Positions 13,409 through 26,113 of a stretch of 64,000 nt of DNA are shown one piece after another (within the stretch, counting starts at the first letter, position 1; each line of letters opens with the position of its first letter). The notes below the pieces were generated by a model. The model was not told where the DNA came from and made no database searches. It saw only the letters and a list, made by a program, of their open reading frames with translations. Both the position numbers and the translations under genes were made by a program. The stretch is from Sitta carolinensis (lineage: Eukaryota; Chordata; Aves; Passeriformes; Sittidae), in assembly GCA_032173965.1 (NCBI GenBank), contig JAVUNC010000006.1, positions 35,497,870-35,561,869 on the forward strand. Direction: 5' to 3'.

Positions 13409-15554
13409 ATGTGATTGGGATTTTACCCAATCTGTCATCAGCTCTGTTTTTCATCCAGATCTTGACTTCACCAGGAAAATTAAACAAAAGAAAATTAAAA
13501 AAAAAAAAATATCTTTTATCTGTCTATTTAACCTTTAGCAGTTGCTATAGCAATAACATTTCTCAAAATGCTAAATTCAAAAGAACAGCTACCTTTGTTC
13601 TTGAGACATCATCTTTTAATTTTCCAATTTCTCTCACACTCCATTTAAAGAAGCTGTGAGTCTGTGCTCCCATCACCAAAATATACAAAGTATATTTTTG
13701 AAAAGAAAACAAAAAAGGGATTGACCTATTTTCCCACTTTTTTTTGCACCTCCCACTGTTTCAGCACTTCCATGCCACATTAGTGATATGATGTGTGCGC
13801 TCTGATATTCAGCTAGAGATGCTATAGGACACACACTCTGCTGTACAGAGGCTGGTACAGGCTTTAAGTGATACTCTGCTGACAATACTTCTAGGTTGGC
13901 ATAGATGAGAATCTATCTATCTTGTGCAGTATCTTTGTAATTTACCTGGATCGGGCTTTTTACATATCATCTGATGCAGTCTTCTTCTTAATGTTTTCTA
14001 TTTTTTTTTGTTGTTTGTTTTTTTTATTGTTTTGATTTGTGCTTCTCTTTTCTGAAGTTCCAGTCCAGACCACACTTTATGTCTTTCTAGGGTATTAGAG
14101 GGTTTAGGTGAAATACCTTGGTTACTTTTAATTCATAGCTGAACAGCAAAAACTTCCCTGTGTCAGCTTAGGCTAGCAGTTTGTTAGTAACACAGACATT
14201 GTAGTGCAGCAATAAAAGAAAAAACTTTATGAAAAACACATGCACAATGTGTTTTGCTCTTTCCCCTTGTCAGTTGTAGAGCATCACTTATCAGATGCTG
14301 CCTTGGATCAGCCCCACTGGGACCCTGCAGGTGCAGAGGGGATGGTGGCCTCGGGCAGGGGCAAGCTGCCATGTCGCAGGGCTTGGGGACCACCAGCAGC
14401 TGCTCTCTGAGGCAGAAGCATTTTCTTGAGAAATCTAAGGAATTAGGTACCTACATTTTATTATCATAAAGGGTTAGGACCCTGGACTTACCTGAGATTT
14501 TTTTATGAAGCCCAGCCTATGGGCCAGGCACTGTCATGCCTTTATCTTGAAGTGAATCTTCAGCAATGCAGAGAGGTACCATAGGAAATGATGCTACAAA
14601 AAACATCCGCAGATACCCATGTAAGCTGGCCCATGCTATGGCTTTCATGAGCATTGGTGGAATGCTAAAGAATATAAAATCTCAGGGTGAAATTTTGTGG
14701 AAATTAAGCTTTTTGCAGAGGCTCAGGGTCACTTTACCAACAGTCTGTGGTCTCTTCTCCTACTACATTAGGTATTAACTGCCTGTGCACAGACTAATGC
14801 TGATATGGTGCTGCCACGTTCAGCCTTGAACCTTGCCAATCCCAACCTTGCCTTCCTGACTTGGCTTCCCAGCTTGACCTCTGACCTGCCTTGCCACCCA
14901 TGATTTGTCTGCTGATCAGAGAACAGTTGGCCAGGCCTGCTCTTCTGCCTTGCTGGGGTGCCATGGGACTGTGGCTTGTCGGTGACTGTCAAGCCAGTGC
15001 CTGGCTGTCACCCTCAGCTCCTGGCTCACTGCCCCTTGCAGAGCTGCCAGCTCTCACTACTCCTTGACACAGAGGTTAAATTTGACTCAGTTTTGTTGCT
15101 TAGCTTCAGTTTTCACTATTCTTTAAATGAATGCTTAAATTTTTTAAATTAAAAGCCCAAATAGAATAACTTTCCAACTGTTATGGCATATGAAGGATTT
15201 AAAAATGAACCGGAGTTCTTTTTTCCATGAAGTTACAGTGGAGTTTGGTTCTGCTTTTATTTCAATGCTACTGTGAAATTTCACATTCTGTTGCAAAATG
15301 CATAGGTCAGCAGCTGAAAAAACTCATGATGAAGTAACTTTCACCGCTGCTTGCATAATTCTTCCTTCATAATATATAAGAAGGAACTACAGAAAAAAAA
15401 CCCCAACCCAACAAATCAGAAATACAAATCCACATCAAAGCAAAATCCAGTAAATGGAAACAAAAAAGAGAAGGGAATGTGATTTTCTAGAGAGGAAAGC
15501 AACAGCCAGAATAGTGACTAGCCACAGGATCACAGGCCAATTGTGGTTTGAAGG
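13409..15554. other. intergenic, no gene recognised
   Basis: No recognisable gene. It includes an A-rich run at about 13498-13510, T-rich runs near 14005-14030, and a locally GC-richer patch at about 14800-15060 with repeated CCTTG-like words. That patch may be an old repeat I could not identify. Confidence 0.5.
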
Positions 15555-16160
15555 TGTGTTAGTTTGAAAGACAGGTGTCTGCTATGGAAAAGCAGGAGCC
15601 TCTCTTGGAACAGAGAATGCAAACTTCCTCTCTCAGAACTGTCATAATTTTGAAATTAAGGGACTCTCAGGCAAAGATATGAGGATAACACTTCTTTACC
15701 AGTGTGTTTAACAAGGCAAACAGAACAACAATAACTATGGCATTAACAACAAACAAAAACCAGGGAAATGGTCACAGTTTTCTCTGCTGCTGGTGCCTTC
15801 CCACTTTGGTGCAGTTAACGTCACAAGCTGCCAGAGTGAGGAGGAGTCCCGGGATGCTGGAGATGTATCAGAACCAGGCTCACGGCATGGAGAAACCCAG
15901 AACAAACTGAAGAAACAACGGGCGTGGGGCAGCAGCTCCCAGCAGGGCAGGGAGAGGCGAGGTCCTGAACTCCCAGGGTAGCAGATTAAGAGAAGCTGGC
16001 AGGCCACCCCAAGCTGAGCTCCAGCGACGCCTGTGAAAATCTCCCTGCAGCAAAACCCACAGCCTCACTGTTCCCTCCAAGAGCCAAACTTGTCCAGAGT
16101 GAAGTGAAGTCCAGGTGCCACCCTGTCCCCCGACTTCAGCCACATTTTTTTGCCCTAAGT
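15555..16160 (-). mobile_element. probable ERV LTR fragment
   Basis: It begins with TGTGTTAGTTTGAAAGAC, which resembles the terminus of an avian ERV LTR family, and continues through an A-rich section into an abruptly GC-rich section (about 15790-16130), unlike the flanks. The strand is inferred from the expected LTR layout. I found no matching CA terminus or target-site duplication on the right, so the right edge is approximate and the copy may be truncated. Confidence 0.42.
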
Positions 16161-16309
16161 ACACTTAAGCACCCAGTAATTAGTTCCTTAGCAACTTATG
16201 GGAAAAAATTCTATAAGAAAGAAACCCAACCCCCAAGAGAAGGGACCTCAGGGAATCTCAAGTGCAAGCGTCTGCTAAAGGGAAGGTCAGCTACACGGTC
16301 AGATGTTGC

Positions 16310-16473
16310 TCAAGCTTTGTTGAGTTGGGTGTTGGAAACCGCTGAGGATGGAGCACATGGAACACCTTGGTGCAACCTGCTCCACTGCTTGTCAGTTCTT
16401 CACCACTCAGAAACTCTTCCTTATATTAACTCTGACCCTTCTTGCTTCAAGTTATACACATGATTTCTTGTCC
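16310..16473 (-). mobile_element. CR1 fragment, left half (split by an LTR)
   Basis: Diverged CR1 tail, reverse orientation. It carries GCTGAGGATGGAG, a CAACCTGCTCCACTGCTTG block, CACTCAGAAACTCTTCCTTATATTAA and TTTCTTGTCC. The remainder of the same element continues after the inserted LTR at 17055. Confidence 0.75.
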
Positions 16474-16478
16474 CTCCT
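16474..16478. repeat. target-site duplication, left (CTCCT)
   Basis: CTCCT lies directly before the TG of the LTR and is repeated exactly after its terminal CA (17050-17054). Confidence 0.85.
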
Positions 16479-17049
16479 TGTCATGGTTTCAGCTCAGGCA
16501 GAGTTAAGTTCCTTTCATAGCTGTTTCAGTGCTGTGTTTTGAATTCAGAATGAGAATGGTGTTGATAGCACACTGATGTGCTTTGGGTTTTGTTAAGTGT
16601 TTATCCTAAGTAAAGGACTTTTTCCTTGTCTCATACTCTGCCTGTGAGGAGGTTTGCAAAAGAAATTGGGAGGGGCCATAACTGGGACAGGTGACCCGAA
16701 CTGGCCAAAGGGATATTCCACACAATAGAATGTCATGGCCAGTATATAACCTGGGTGAGGTTACCCAGAAGGGTGGATGATCTGGATTTGGGAGTAGGGT
16801 CTGGCATTGGTCAGTGGGTGGTGAGCAATTGTGTTACATGTCACTTGGTTTTCCCCTTATTTCATTATTATTATAATTGACCATTAATACTAGATTTTAA
16901 TTTTTTTTAAATTATAAAACTGTTCTTATGTCGATCTACAAGTTTTACTATGATTCTCCTTTCCATTCCACCTGTCTGTGGAGTGACAGAAGGGGGTTGA
17001 GTGAGTGGCTGTGTCATCCCTAATTTCCAGCCAGGCTTAAAACACACCA
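16479..17049 (+). mobile_element. solo LTR, ERVL-like
   Basis: A 571-bp element starting TGTCATGGTTTCAGC and ending ...ACACACCA, flanked by perfect CTCCT duplications. Internally it shows an LTR layout: GGGAGGGGCCATAACTGGGA, a TATA-like CAGTATATAACC, GTCAGTGGGTGGTGAGCAAT, an ATT-rich tract and a TGGAGTGACAGA block near the 3' end. This resembles an abundant avian LTR type as I remember it. A 5-bp duplication suits ERVL-type integration. No internal gag/pol sequence is present, so it is a solo LTR left by recombination. It interrupts a CR1 copy and must be younger than it. Confidence 0.88.
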
Positions 17050-17054
17050 CTCCT
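17050..17054. repeat. target-site duplication, right (CTCCT)
   Basis: Exact copy of 16474-16478, directly after the LTR's terminal CA. Confidence 0.85.
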
Positions 17055-17195
17055 GCTAGGAGTGAAGAGCTTGGCTCCATCTTCTCAATACCCTCTTTGC
17101 AGGACTGCAAAACTGCCATTAGGTCCCCCAAAGTCATCTCTTCTCCAGGCTGAACAAGACCAGCTTGCACAGCCTGGCAAGGTCCCATTTCAGAA
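17055..17195 (-). mobile_element. CR1 fragment, right half (split by an LTR)
   Basis: Continuation of the CR1 copy at 16310. It contains GAGCTTGGCTCCATCTTCTC, ATACCCTCTTTGCAGGACTG, ATTAGGTCCCCCAAAG and TCTTCTCCAGGCTGAACAAG. These are CR1 tail words that follow on in order from the left half. Confidence 0.8.
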
Positions 17196-18506
17196 TGTGC
17201 AATTAACAGAAAACACAGACACGCACAGCAACTCATGAAAACAATGGAAATGTTCTTTTCAATTGAGAAGTTTTTAATTTACACATAGAGGGATATTCTC
17301 AATAGAAATATCTTATTGTTTTATGCACATCCTCCATACATAATGTCAGACCTAAAAGGGTGCTGAAAAGTGCTGGTGAAAATCTTTCCACCACACAAAT
17401 TTGCTAGAGGACAATTTTTTTCTTTTGATGGAAAGAAAAATTCTTTCCCTATGAAATAAAAACACCATAACCAAATATTTTTCCTGGGAAATGAGCAAAA
17501 ATAAAAAAAATGTGAGAGAAGAAAAAAAAGCAATGTTTTAACTCTTTTCAGAGGGTCAGGTGTCTGGATGGGACAGGGAACCAAGCAGCCAGGCAGCTGT
17601 TTCTGGGGCCTGCACATGAACAGGTCCCTGAATTAACAGCTGTACTTCTGATTTGTGCTAACATCAACTCTTTCAAAATGTGGGTTCTTTTGCTTCCATT
17701 CTTACTGTTTGTTGGTACATTCATGTTCTTTGCTGGTTTGCCAGTATTTCTGTCTGGCTTGTAATTTTTAAATTTTTTTTTAAACTGGCAACTGAGAGCC
17801 CTGGAACCTCGAGCTGAGGCCTCCAGGTGCAGTTAAGTAAATGGATGTAAACCTTCCTCTACTGAGTCTGAAAATGGAACCACACTCCAGATTTCAGTCA
17901 TAATAAGCAACTCTAAAGGCTGGTCTTTACATTGCTGATGTGAAACCTCACATTTCTATCTTTCTCTTCCTCCCCTGCACGTATCAGGAAAAGTTTCATC
18001 CAAGTTAAAACACTGGTGGCTAGAATTTTCTTCTTTATAGGCACTTGAATTAATGAATCTTCAACTATCTGAAACCCAAAACAGGCATTGTAATGAAACT
18101 GCATGACATACAGTTATACATTAGAACATATATTTTTCAAGGAAAACAAAAGCTTAAGGGCAGGAGGTAAACAATTTTAAGAAGTGTCTGATCTCAGGGG
18201 TAAGGGGTATGCTAAAGAAGAATTTGAGTCTTTAATGAAACACAAGAACCATCATAGCAGCTTAAATAACACCATGAAATTACAGATAAATTGACCACAC
18301 TCCCTTTGTCTGTCTGTTCCCTTGCTAATGATGACAAAGAGGACTTGAATTTCATTGACCCTATAGTAAGTTCTTACTGTCTCCAGATGCTGGTTTTGCT
18401 TAGACTGGTATCTCTGACTTTAGGGGCATTTCCTAGGTACAGACTGGAGATGAATTTTTCTTTCTTTTCCTTTTCTGTTATCTAGTTTTCCTTTGCACAT
18501 GCTCAT
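17196..18506. other. downstream of GPR65, likely 3' UTR in part
   Basis: No coding sequence recognised. The part nearest 18506 is probably GPR65 3' UTR. On the minus strand a variant poly(A) signal ATTAAA (plus-strand TTTAAT, 18231-18236) is a possible early end, but I cannot fix the true 3' end. Confidence 0.4.
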
Positions 18507-19544
18507 TCAGGAAATTTTGACAGTTTGTCTTTCACAGGAAGTCCTGTAGGTGATCAGTGCAGTGTTTTTTGTAGCAGAACTGCACAGAGCATGTTCTTTC
18601 ACTTGGTCTTCCTCACGCTTTCGTAGGCAGAAGCAACACCTGAGCAAATTCACTATCTCTGTTCGTGCAGTTTCACTCACAAAGCAGTACAGAATGGGAT
18701 CCGCAATGCAATTCAAACTTGTTAAGGCCTGTGTGACTCTGTAAACCTTATACATCAACAACAAAAGATGTGGGTCAGAGGTGGAAGGTTCTTTGATGCT
18801 GCGGATAAGCAATACAACATGATAAGGAGTGAAGCAAACAATGAAGCTTACTGTGATGTTCAAAATAAGTTTCCTCACTTTTTTCTTTTCTTCATCTACT
18901 GTGGCTTGGTTATATCTCACTACTTGGTAGATTTTGTGGTAGCAAAACACAATGATTATCAAAGGGACCAAGTACCCTGAGCATATCCGGAATAAATTTA
19001 TGTTCGCCTGCCACCTTTCCAGGGGGTAGTTATCATAGCATAATGTATGATTAGTGAAATTGCAAGGATCATTGAATACTTCTTTGTACACCAATATGAC
19101 TGAATTAAAGATGCTTTCCAGAAGCCAAACAATTATGCTGACAATCAATGAAAATCTTCTTGTGCGCAAGTACTGGAGCTTCAAGGGGTGAACTAATGCT
19201 AGGTACCTGTCAAGAGAGATGCAGGCAAGGAACGCAGTGCTGGTGTAGAAATTCATATACATAAGGAAGGCAAAAATCTGACAAAGCAAGGAAGAGAGCC
19301 TCCAGTCATCTCCATGCCAGGCATAATCAATCCACAGGGGCAGAATCAAAGAGTACAAAAGGTCAGCCAGGGACAGGCTAAAGATGTAGACTGCTAACTC
19401 ATTCTTTTTCCTCACCTGAATGCAAGATGCATAGAGGGATATGCAGTTGATGGGAACACTGATCATCATCACAGTGCTGTACACAAATGGAAACAAATAC
19501 TTATCCAGGGTGTGATCATCATGACACTCAGTTTTGTTGTTCAT
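18507..19544 (-). CDS. GPR65: GPR65 (TDAG8), proton-sensing G protein-coupled receptor
   Basis: Complete 345-aa class A GPCR in one coding exon; human GPR65 is 337 aa. Features in order: a short extracellular N-terminus with an N-glycosylation sequon at N3 and histidines at 8 and 11; TM1 from about 17; TM2 with SLADLL (D61); C88, which pairs with C169 in extracellular loop 2; TM3 ending in DRY (112-114); sequons N162 and N165; E143 in TM4, equivalent by position to the buried acidic residue implicated in proton sensing; CFTPYH in TM6; and the DPILY form of NPxxY in TM7, typical of this subfamily. A cysteine-rich juxtamembrane tail (RCCFC) could be palmitoylated. The family couples mainly to Gs and cAMP at acidic pH in leukocytes. 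LPLWIDY and FLMYMNFY are close to mammalian GPR65. The start is the first ATG in frame. A non-coding 5' exon is expected from mammals but was not located. Confidence 0.96.
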   Translation of the reverse strand: MNNKTECHDDHTLDKYLFPFVYSTVMMISVPINCISLYASCIQVRKKNELAVYIFSLSLADLLYSLILPLWIDYAWHGDDWRLSSLLCQIFAFLMYMNFYTSTAFLACISLDRYLALVHPLKLQYLRTRRFSLIVSIIVWLLESIFNSVILVYKEVFNDPCNFTNHTLCYDNYPLERWQANINLFRICSGYLVPLIIIVFCYHKIYQVVRYNQATVDEEKKKVRKLILNITVSFIVCFTPYHVVLLIRSIKEPSTSDPHLLLLMYKVYRVTQALTSLNCIADPILYCFVSETARTEIVNLLRCCFCLRKREEDQVKEHALCSSATKNTALITYRTSCERQTVKIS

Positions 19545-22500
19545 TGTCCACCCCAGTAGTATTCTTGAGATAATTCCAGCCTGGGTGCAATAAAACCCCC
19601 TCTTGTAGTCTGATGGGTTGTCATCTGCTAGTTCTTCAGGACCTGATTGACAAGATTCCAGCCCTCTGTTACCAAAAAGGAAAAATGTCAGCTATAACAT
19701 TTCTGCTGCTTTTATGGGATTCTTGGTGTGTGTTTTTTGTTTGGTATTTTTTTTTTTTAAAGAAGAAAGAAACTGTGTTCGTAGGAGATCAGAGGATGTT
19801 AGTTCTCCTGGAGTTAGGAATGCATAGGAAGAGGAACCCAAAATCTAAGGCTGTCAAGACCAGTTAGATGGAAGCTTCTACAGCAGAAGCAGGATGAGTA
19901 GTTAAGACACTTCTTCTAGGAGTGGGGTGGTGTCTTGCAGTCCTGGGTCTCTCTTGTGGGAGAGTTAAAGGAGATCAGAAAGTGGACCACAAATAAAATA
20001 AGAGATGTGCACTTTCTATTATTCTGGTAAGCACTGTTTTGAGAACATGAATAAGGCAGATTTCTTATCCCAAATAACCTCCTCCCCTCTAAGGCAATGG
20101 AGAGACAAGGATAGAAATACAAAGGTTCAGGTACTGCTGGATGTTGGGATCTGCTCAGAAGAGGAAAATGTGTCTGGTATATTTCCCTATTGCAAATCAC
20201 TCTTGTCTTGTCTGCATCTTCACACATCCCTGCTTCCTCTCTACTCCCTAGTATGCGTTCCCACATGAACTTGCCATCAACTGTGCTGTTCCAGCAAGAC
20301 TTACTGCATGCACCAGAAACCCTCGTGTGAAACCTGTCAGACTACTAGGCTCTGGCATGCACACGACAGACAATCTGCTGGGTGTCCCTTTGAACATGTG
20401 AGGTGGAAACTGAATACAGTTTCTCATTTACACTCTGTCTAAAAACTGCAGCTGTGATGCATGAGCTTATAAAGCCATTAGAAATTAAATTTTCTTAGTC
20501 ACTTCCAGGACTGTGGTTATCAACAGCTTCAACACGAAAAGATCAGTAAAATGTCAGCCCTGACTAAAGCAGTGGGACTGGAGGAGTTACGTGTGTGAGC
20601 CTTAGAAACACATAAAAGAGCTGCCCTTCCAGTAAGAAAGGGTGTACAATCATAGTTGTGAGACAGCTGGTACTCACTGATTGTATCACAGCTCTGACAC
20701 TCAACAGTTCCCTTCTCTAGAGAACTAATTGTTACATTCTGGAAGTACAAGAATGGAAAATATTGGTTGCAGTCTCCAGTTATACTGCCAAATATACTAA
20801 CTACTTGAGAGACTGCTGTGATAGCTCATCTGTGCTTTGAGTCTGGACTGCAGCACAGGTGGTGAAGAGGCTGAAGAATGAGTAGGTTGCAAGATAGTAC
20901 ATCTACAACTATTCTCACATGGGAAAGAAGTCCAATGGAATACATCTTGTGTGCAGAAACTTTCCCACGTGGTAAGAAAAATTCAGCCTTTTATATGTTT
21001 GATGTGTATGGGGGTTTATCATAAAAACAGGTTTATTGCCTGTGCTGAGGAGTTATTATATGACTCTCTTATCCCCTTTCATTATTATTCATAAAAAAAA
21101 GGAGCAATGACAAAACTACCCAGAAAGCACATATTCAATTTTACCTGCCACTGCCTTATTTAATCAAGTTGCCTAACTTATCAGCTAGAGCTAAACTCAT
21201 TCACAAGATATTGAAAGCCAAGGAAAATTCTTGAGGAGGACTTGTCAATTTCGTCCATTGAGAAACTTTATCAACATGATGACTAGTTTAAAAAAATACA
21301 GTGTCTATATTTAAGACAAACATAAGATGTCTGCATTTCAGCTTGCTTTCATAAAACCACACAGTAAATAGGGCATTGTAAGGTTATCAATATAGATAAG
21401 TATCACAAAGATCTAGCTCTAAAAATTGGATCTCAGGGTTATGGGACCCACTTCTCATCAAAAAAGAAATCAAATGTATGCAGACAGACCAGATGAATCA
21501 AAGATAAAATACCTACCTCTTCTCCTAATCACACTTTAGCATCTCTTTTTGTATGACAGGTCTCTTCATGTCTAAGAGGGAAACGTGCCCTTTCAGAAGC
21601 ATGGGTGTAGTGCAGCAAGTGTATGAGGCAGTGTTTCCTAGTCTCGTGACTGAGAAACTGGAATTCCTTCTCCCTCCCCCAAAATTCTTTCTCTTTTGTT
21701 AATTAACTTCTTGTATTATAGACTTGCCATCCTTATAAGCTCCCAGCTTCTCTCTTATTACTCACAACAGCTTCTTTTGCATCTACTCTTAGACCAACAT
21801 GCCAATTTCCTCATACCACCTGGGTTTTTTTCAGCTTTTTCATTTTAGCTGATTGTTTCTAAGAATTTTGCTCTGTTGATCTTACTGATCGTAAGGTAAA
21901 ACTCATCCTTATATTGCTCTTATCTGAATAAACCACATGTTCTTTGGGGCAAGACTTTGCTTTTCTGTCATCCACCTTAAAGAACTTTTATCTGAAGGAG
22001 TAATTGGCTAATGGCAGCTGGGACACTAAAAATGAAATTCAAAGAAGTGAGTAGAGACCACATGAAAATTGTCACCTCAGAAATAATTTTCTGTTCTTCA
22101 TATTCACAAGTCACTGTACCCCACTGCTTTCTTCTTACCCAGTACATCCATTAGTTGCTATGAACGCAGCCCTGGAGGCTGCGTAGCATTCCCCAGGTAA
22201 TCCATGTCTGAACTTTGATGACACATTGATGGTACTCACATGAGGACATGCTTTCAATGATGGTAATAACGAGAAGTGTGTCATTCTGGCACATACTGAT
22301 GACCTATACTTAAGTGTGTCAAAGAGCCAGCAAACGAAGCTTACCACAATGCATGCTGCATTTTCTTGCTCAGAAGTATAAAAGCAGAAAGCACCACTTT
22401 GCCCTGATTACAACACATTTCATTCAAATTGCTTGGGGCCTTATTTCAGAGGAAGTAGTCCATATCACACTTTCTTGCTGAGTTCTTTTTCTGATAATTA

Positions 22501-25500
22501 GGACTTTGTAATGCAAGATGACTTTTCTTACCTGAATGCATGATCTGAAGCATTCCCAGGTTTTCCCTCTGCTGCTGAGCAGGTTTATCTAGGAGTCCTA
22601 GGTATCCTAAAACCCAATATTTGATAATTTTACCCAATGATACATTTTTTTAAACCATGAAGGAATTTTGGTCTAATGATATGGTCTAATGGTTTGACTT
22701 TCATGGTCCAAATCTACTGTGACTAATTCCATATACTTGTGACTTATTTTATAGTCTTGTTTTGGTAACAGATGTTTCAAATTAAAAAAAAAATAAAATC
22801 TTAACAGTAATTTTTTCTTTTAGATACATTATTCGATTATTCTCATAGTTCCTGCCTCCATCATTTTGCTACAGAAGATGCACTGTACAAGAATTCTGAA
22901 GAGTCAATAACACATAAAACTTAGCGAAATGGAGTAGCAAATGTTATGCTTCAAGTACTGTATGCAAACAAGCCTGTAAAGGAACCTTGTGAGATTTACT
23001 AGAGAAAAGTAGTCACTATATACTGTATTTTTATCAATATATTTCTACAGCATCTTCAGGTTCATAGAGAGCTTTATGTGGTGTCTCCATTTATGACATT
23101 TTGAAAGTCACAAAGTACAAAGTGAAATTTTCGTAAGCATAAATACAAAAAGGCATTCCATACTCTTATCTGTAAAAAACTTTGTAAGGGAAGAAAGGAA
23201 CAATGCTGTGCAAGCTAGTGCAGTAGCTGCTGTACTGGTGATACTGTACATCAATCATAAGATGGAAACACAGATTGTTTTCCCTTTTCTCTTTAAGCAA
23301 TTTCAACAAAGTAGATTGCTTTGTGTTCTCAAAGTAAGTTCTATTGCCAAGGTGAGTTCTTCAAGTACAGAGGACATTCTATAGCTAATTTTTTTACCTA
23401 ACAAGCAGATCTCAAAAAATTCTGAAATGCTTCACAGTTTAGGAGAGTTGAAATACACCTTTCAGAAACATGGGCTTTTTTTCTTAAAATTAACAGCATT
23501 TTTCCTCATGCAACATTAAATTTCACCCACAGGTCTCCATTAGATTCTGTAGAGACTCAAACAGGTCTAAAAGAGCTCAGCCTTTTTAACGTGAAGACAT
23601 ACTTTACAGACTGTTTCACTGAGCATATACATTCACTTAATGTGAGGAAATAGGAAAAAAAAAGTGGTTTTGGAATGTAGGCCATGCAGGCAAGTATCAT
23701 TTTACTATATCAAGTCCATAATATTTTCCTCTACACATACAGAAAGATGTACATTATATCTTCACATTCATGATACTTGGCATTCTAAGAAGCTACTTTT
23801 ACCAGAGCTTATTTTTCTGCTAAGTTTTAAGCACTATGCATATTCATATAAACAGTACTGGATATCTTAATAGTGTCTGAAAGTACTGAAGAACACTAAT
23901 AGAAGAGTTACTGGAAACCTCTGTGAGGCCTGAGTCACTTTTTGCAGGGATGGAACAGCTCAGAATGTCAAAAATTCACTCCCAAATACAGTTCTCCATT
24001 CTTGTTGTTGATTAACAGTATCCTGATCATATCAAGGCCATTACAACAAACAATGAATCAAGCTTTCATTCCCAATCCTAGGCATGTCTTTCCTAATTCA
24101 ATCTTTTGATGTCTTTTGCCTTAGTCTCATGTTTTGGTTGTGCTGGGATTGCAATAATCCTTCTCCCAAAGCAATCTTTTCCAGCCCCTTTTGTGTCCCT
24201 TCTTTCAGATGGATGATACCAGCATCCATTAGGGAGAGCTAGGTTGAAACCTGTCCCAGAATGGAGTTGTGTCCCTGGCTCCTTGGAACCTGAGCACTTA
24301 CCTTGGCAGCCACGTGTCCCCGTGCAGTGGTGCCTGTTATGCCAGTGGCAGTGTAACCCGTATCTGCTTCTGAAAGTGTCTGCTTCTGCTTGATCAGATA
24401 CAGAGACAGGAAGCTACTCTGAGATAAACAGGCAGCAGTTCACACCATCTCTTGGTTTTGCTTCCTTTTCTTTTTTTCTGTCCCCAATTCCTTGTTAATC
24501 TAATCTTATCCATGAGAAAAAAGATGATGAACAAAGGATGGAAGCAACCTCAGTAGATATAGGAATACTTTTAGACTTTATAGAAGTTTAATCTAAAATA
24601 TTGCCTAATCATATGAGCATAGTATATTACACACACCTTATCTAGGAGACTTCACGTTTTGCAGAGAAACCAAACCACAGAAATAAAATGCTGTGTTTCT
24701 TTTGTGTTTACTTGTAAAAGTTCAAAATTTGTATGTTTTTTGTTAACTGAAGGACCTCACCTGCTTTCCCCCACGAATTCATCACAGAACGAAGTAAGAA
24801 TCCACCTGAGAAGAGCTCAAAAATGTTTTACAATAACTTTAGGAGTTTGTGGAAAAAGAATTAAGTATTTTCAGAATTTATGAGAATTTCATGAATAGTT
24901 CTAGTTAACAAAGGATAACAGCATTTTATGCATTATGACAGGTTACATATTTATGTATTTTTACATAAACTGAATCTGAGGTTGGATACAGTTTTCAGAG
25001 GAGTGATTCTTTCAACAGGTAATTCTATTCAATTAGACTGGTGGAAAGTTGCTACATAAGCATAGTTCTTTTCCTCCTCTGTGATCAGAGTAATTAATTG
25101 TGTGTATTTTTTCTTAAATTCTGTTTGGAATTAAATTCTGCTTTAAGAAAGTGGGCACAATTTCACTTGAAATGTCTGTCTGTTGGGCAACACCAAAGCT
25201 GTCGGGTTTGATGATTCAGATGCTAAGGAGAAATGAAAGAGAACAATTTGAAAAGTTCTAAAATAGGGGCATACTGACTTCCTTGAGAATAGCAGGCAGC
25301 TCTACAATATTTAACCATTGTATACAGAGATTTGGTTCCTTATTTTTCAGTCAGCATGACCTTTTCATCCACAGTTTTTTACTGATCTGATTGTTACATG
25401 AAGCCTAAACTATCAAATACTTGTGGCCATTTTCAAACTGTTCAAACAGGACCTCTTCCTATTTGGTGAATGGAAGACCAATTGCTTAGATAAATTTCTA

Positions 25501-26113
25501 AAATAAATTTCAGTCACACCATCATTTTCACTTGAGAGATAAGTCATTAGACAAAGATCTGTTTCATCACTTTCCACGTGCCTTTTCCTAACATGGTACC
25601 TACCAAGTATGCTGGTTCTGGTGTTTTGTTGAGCATTCCTATACTTTGCTGTAGAAAAAACAGTTCTTATCATTATTAGAAACAGAAATATAGTTGAAAC
25701 ATTTCTACAGTTCTTTGCTGTGATGACAGCAGAACTGAAAGATCAAAGGAAGCAAGAGAGGAGATGATGCCTTTTATGCATTCTGGAAGTAAAGCTGTAT
25801 GTTAAAATAAATTCTTAATTGTGTCCATATGCAAAAATTTAATTTCTGATGTAAGCAGCACAATTTTCCAGGGTTTTTGTGAGATCTGGACATACGCAGT
25901 ATCTCAGATCAGTCATCCGAGAACAACAGGTGTTATTAGTGTTTGCTGAGAAAAAAAACCAAAACAAAACCCAACAGTGAAACAGAAAAGCATTAACAGT
26001 GGAAAACAACGTTATCTAGAAAAGAAGCAGTAAGTTTATTGTTAAATTTGGATTTACAAAGGATCCATAAATTTTCCTGTCAGGAAAATTAATTCACAAA
26101 CACCAGAGGCTTA
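19545..26113. other. intergenic, GPR65 to LTR
   Basis: 6.6 kb of AT-rich DNA with no recognised coding exon. The GPR65 promoter and 5' non-coding exon should lie here. CACGTG E-boxes occur at 20966-20971, 24311-24316 and 25575-25580, with no CpG island around them. Open frames are short and unrecognised. Confidence 0.5.

Noticed and set aside
12743..13438. Overlapping 84-159 codon open frames on both strands
   Set aside because: They fall inside a CR1 LINE tail and reproduce CR1 sequence, not host protein.
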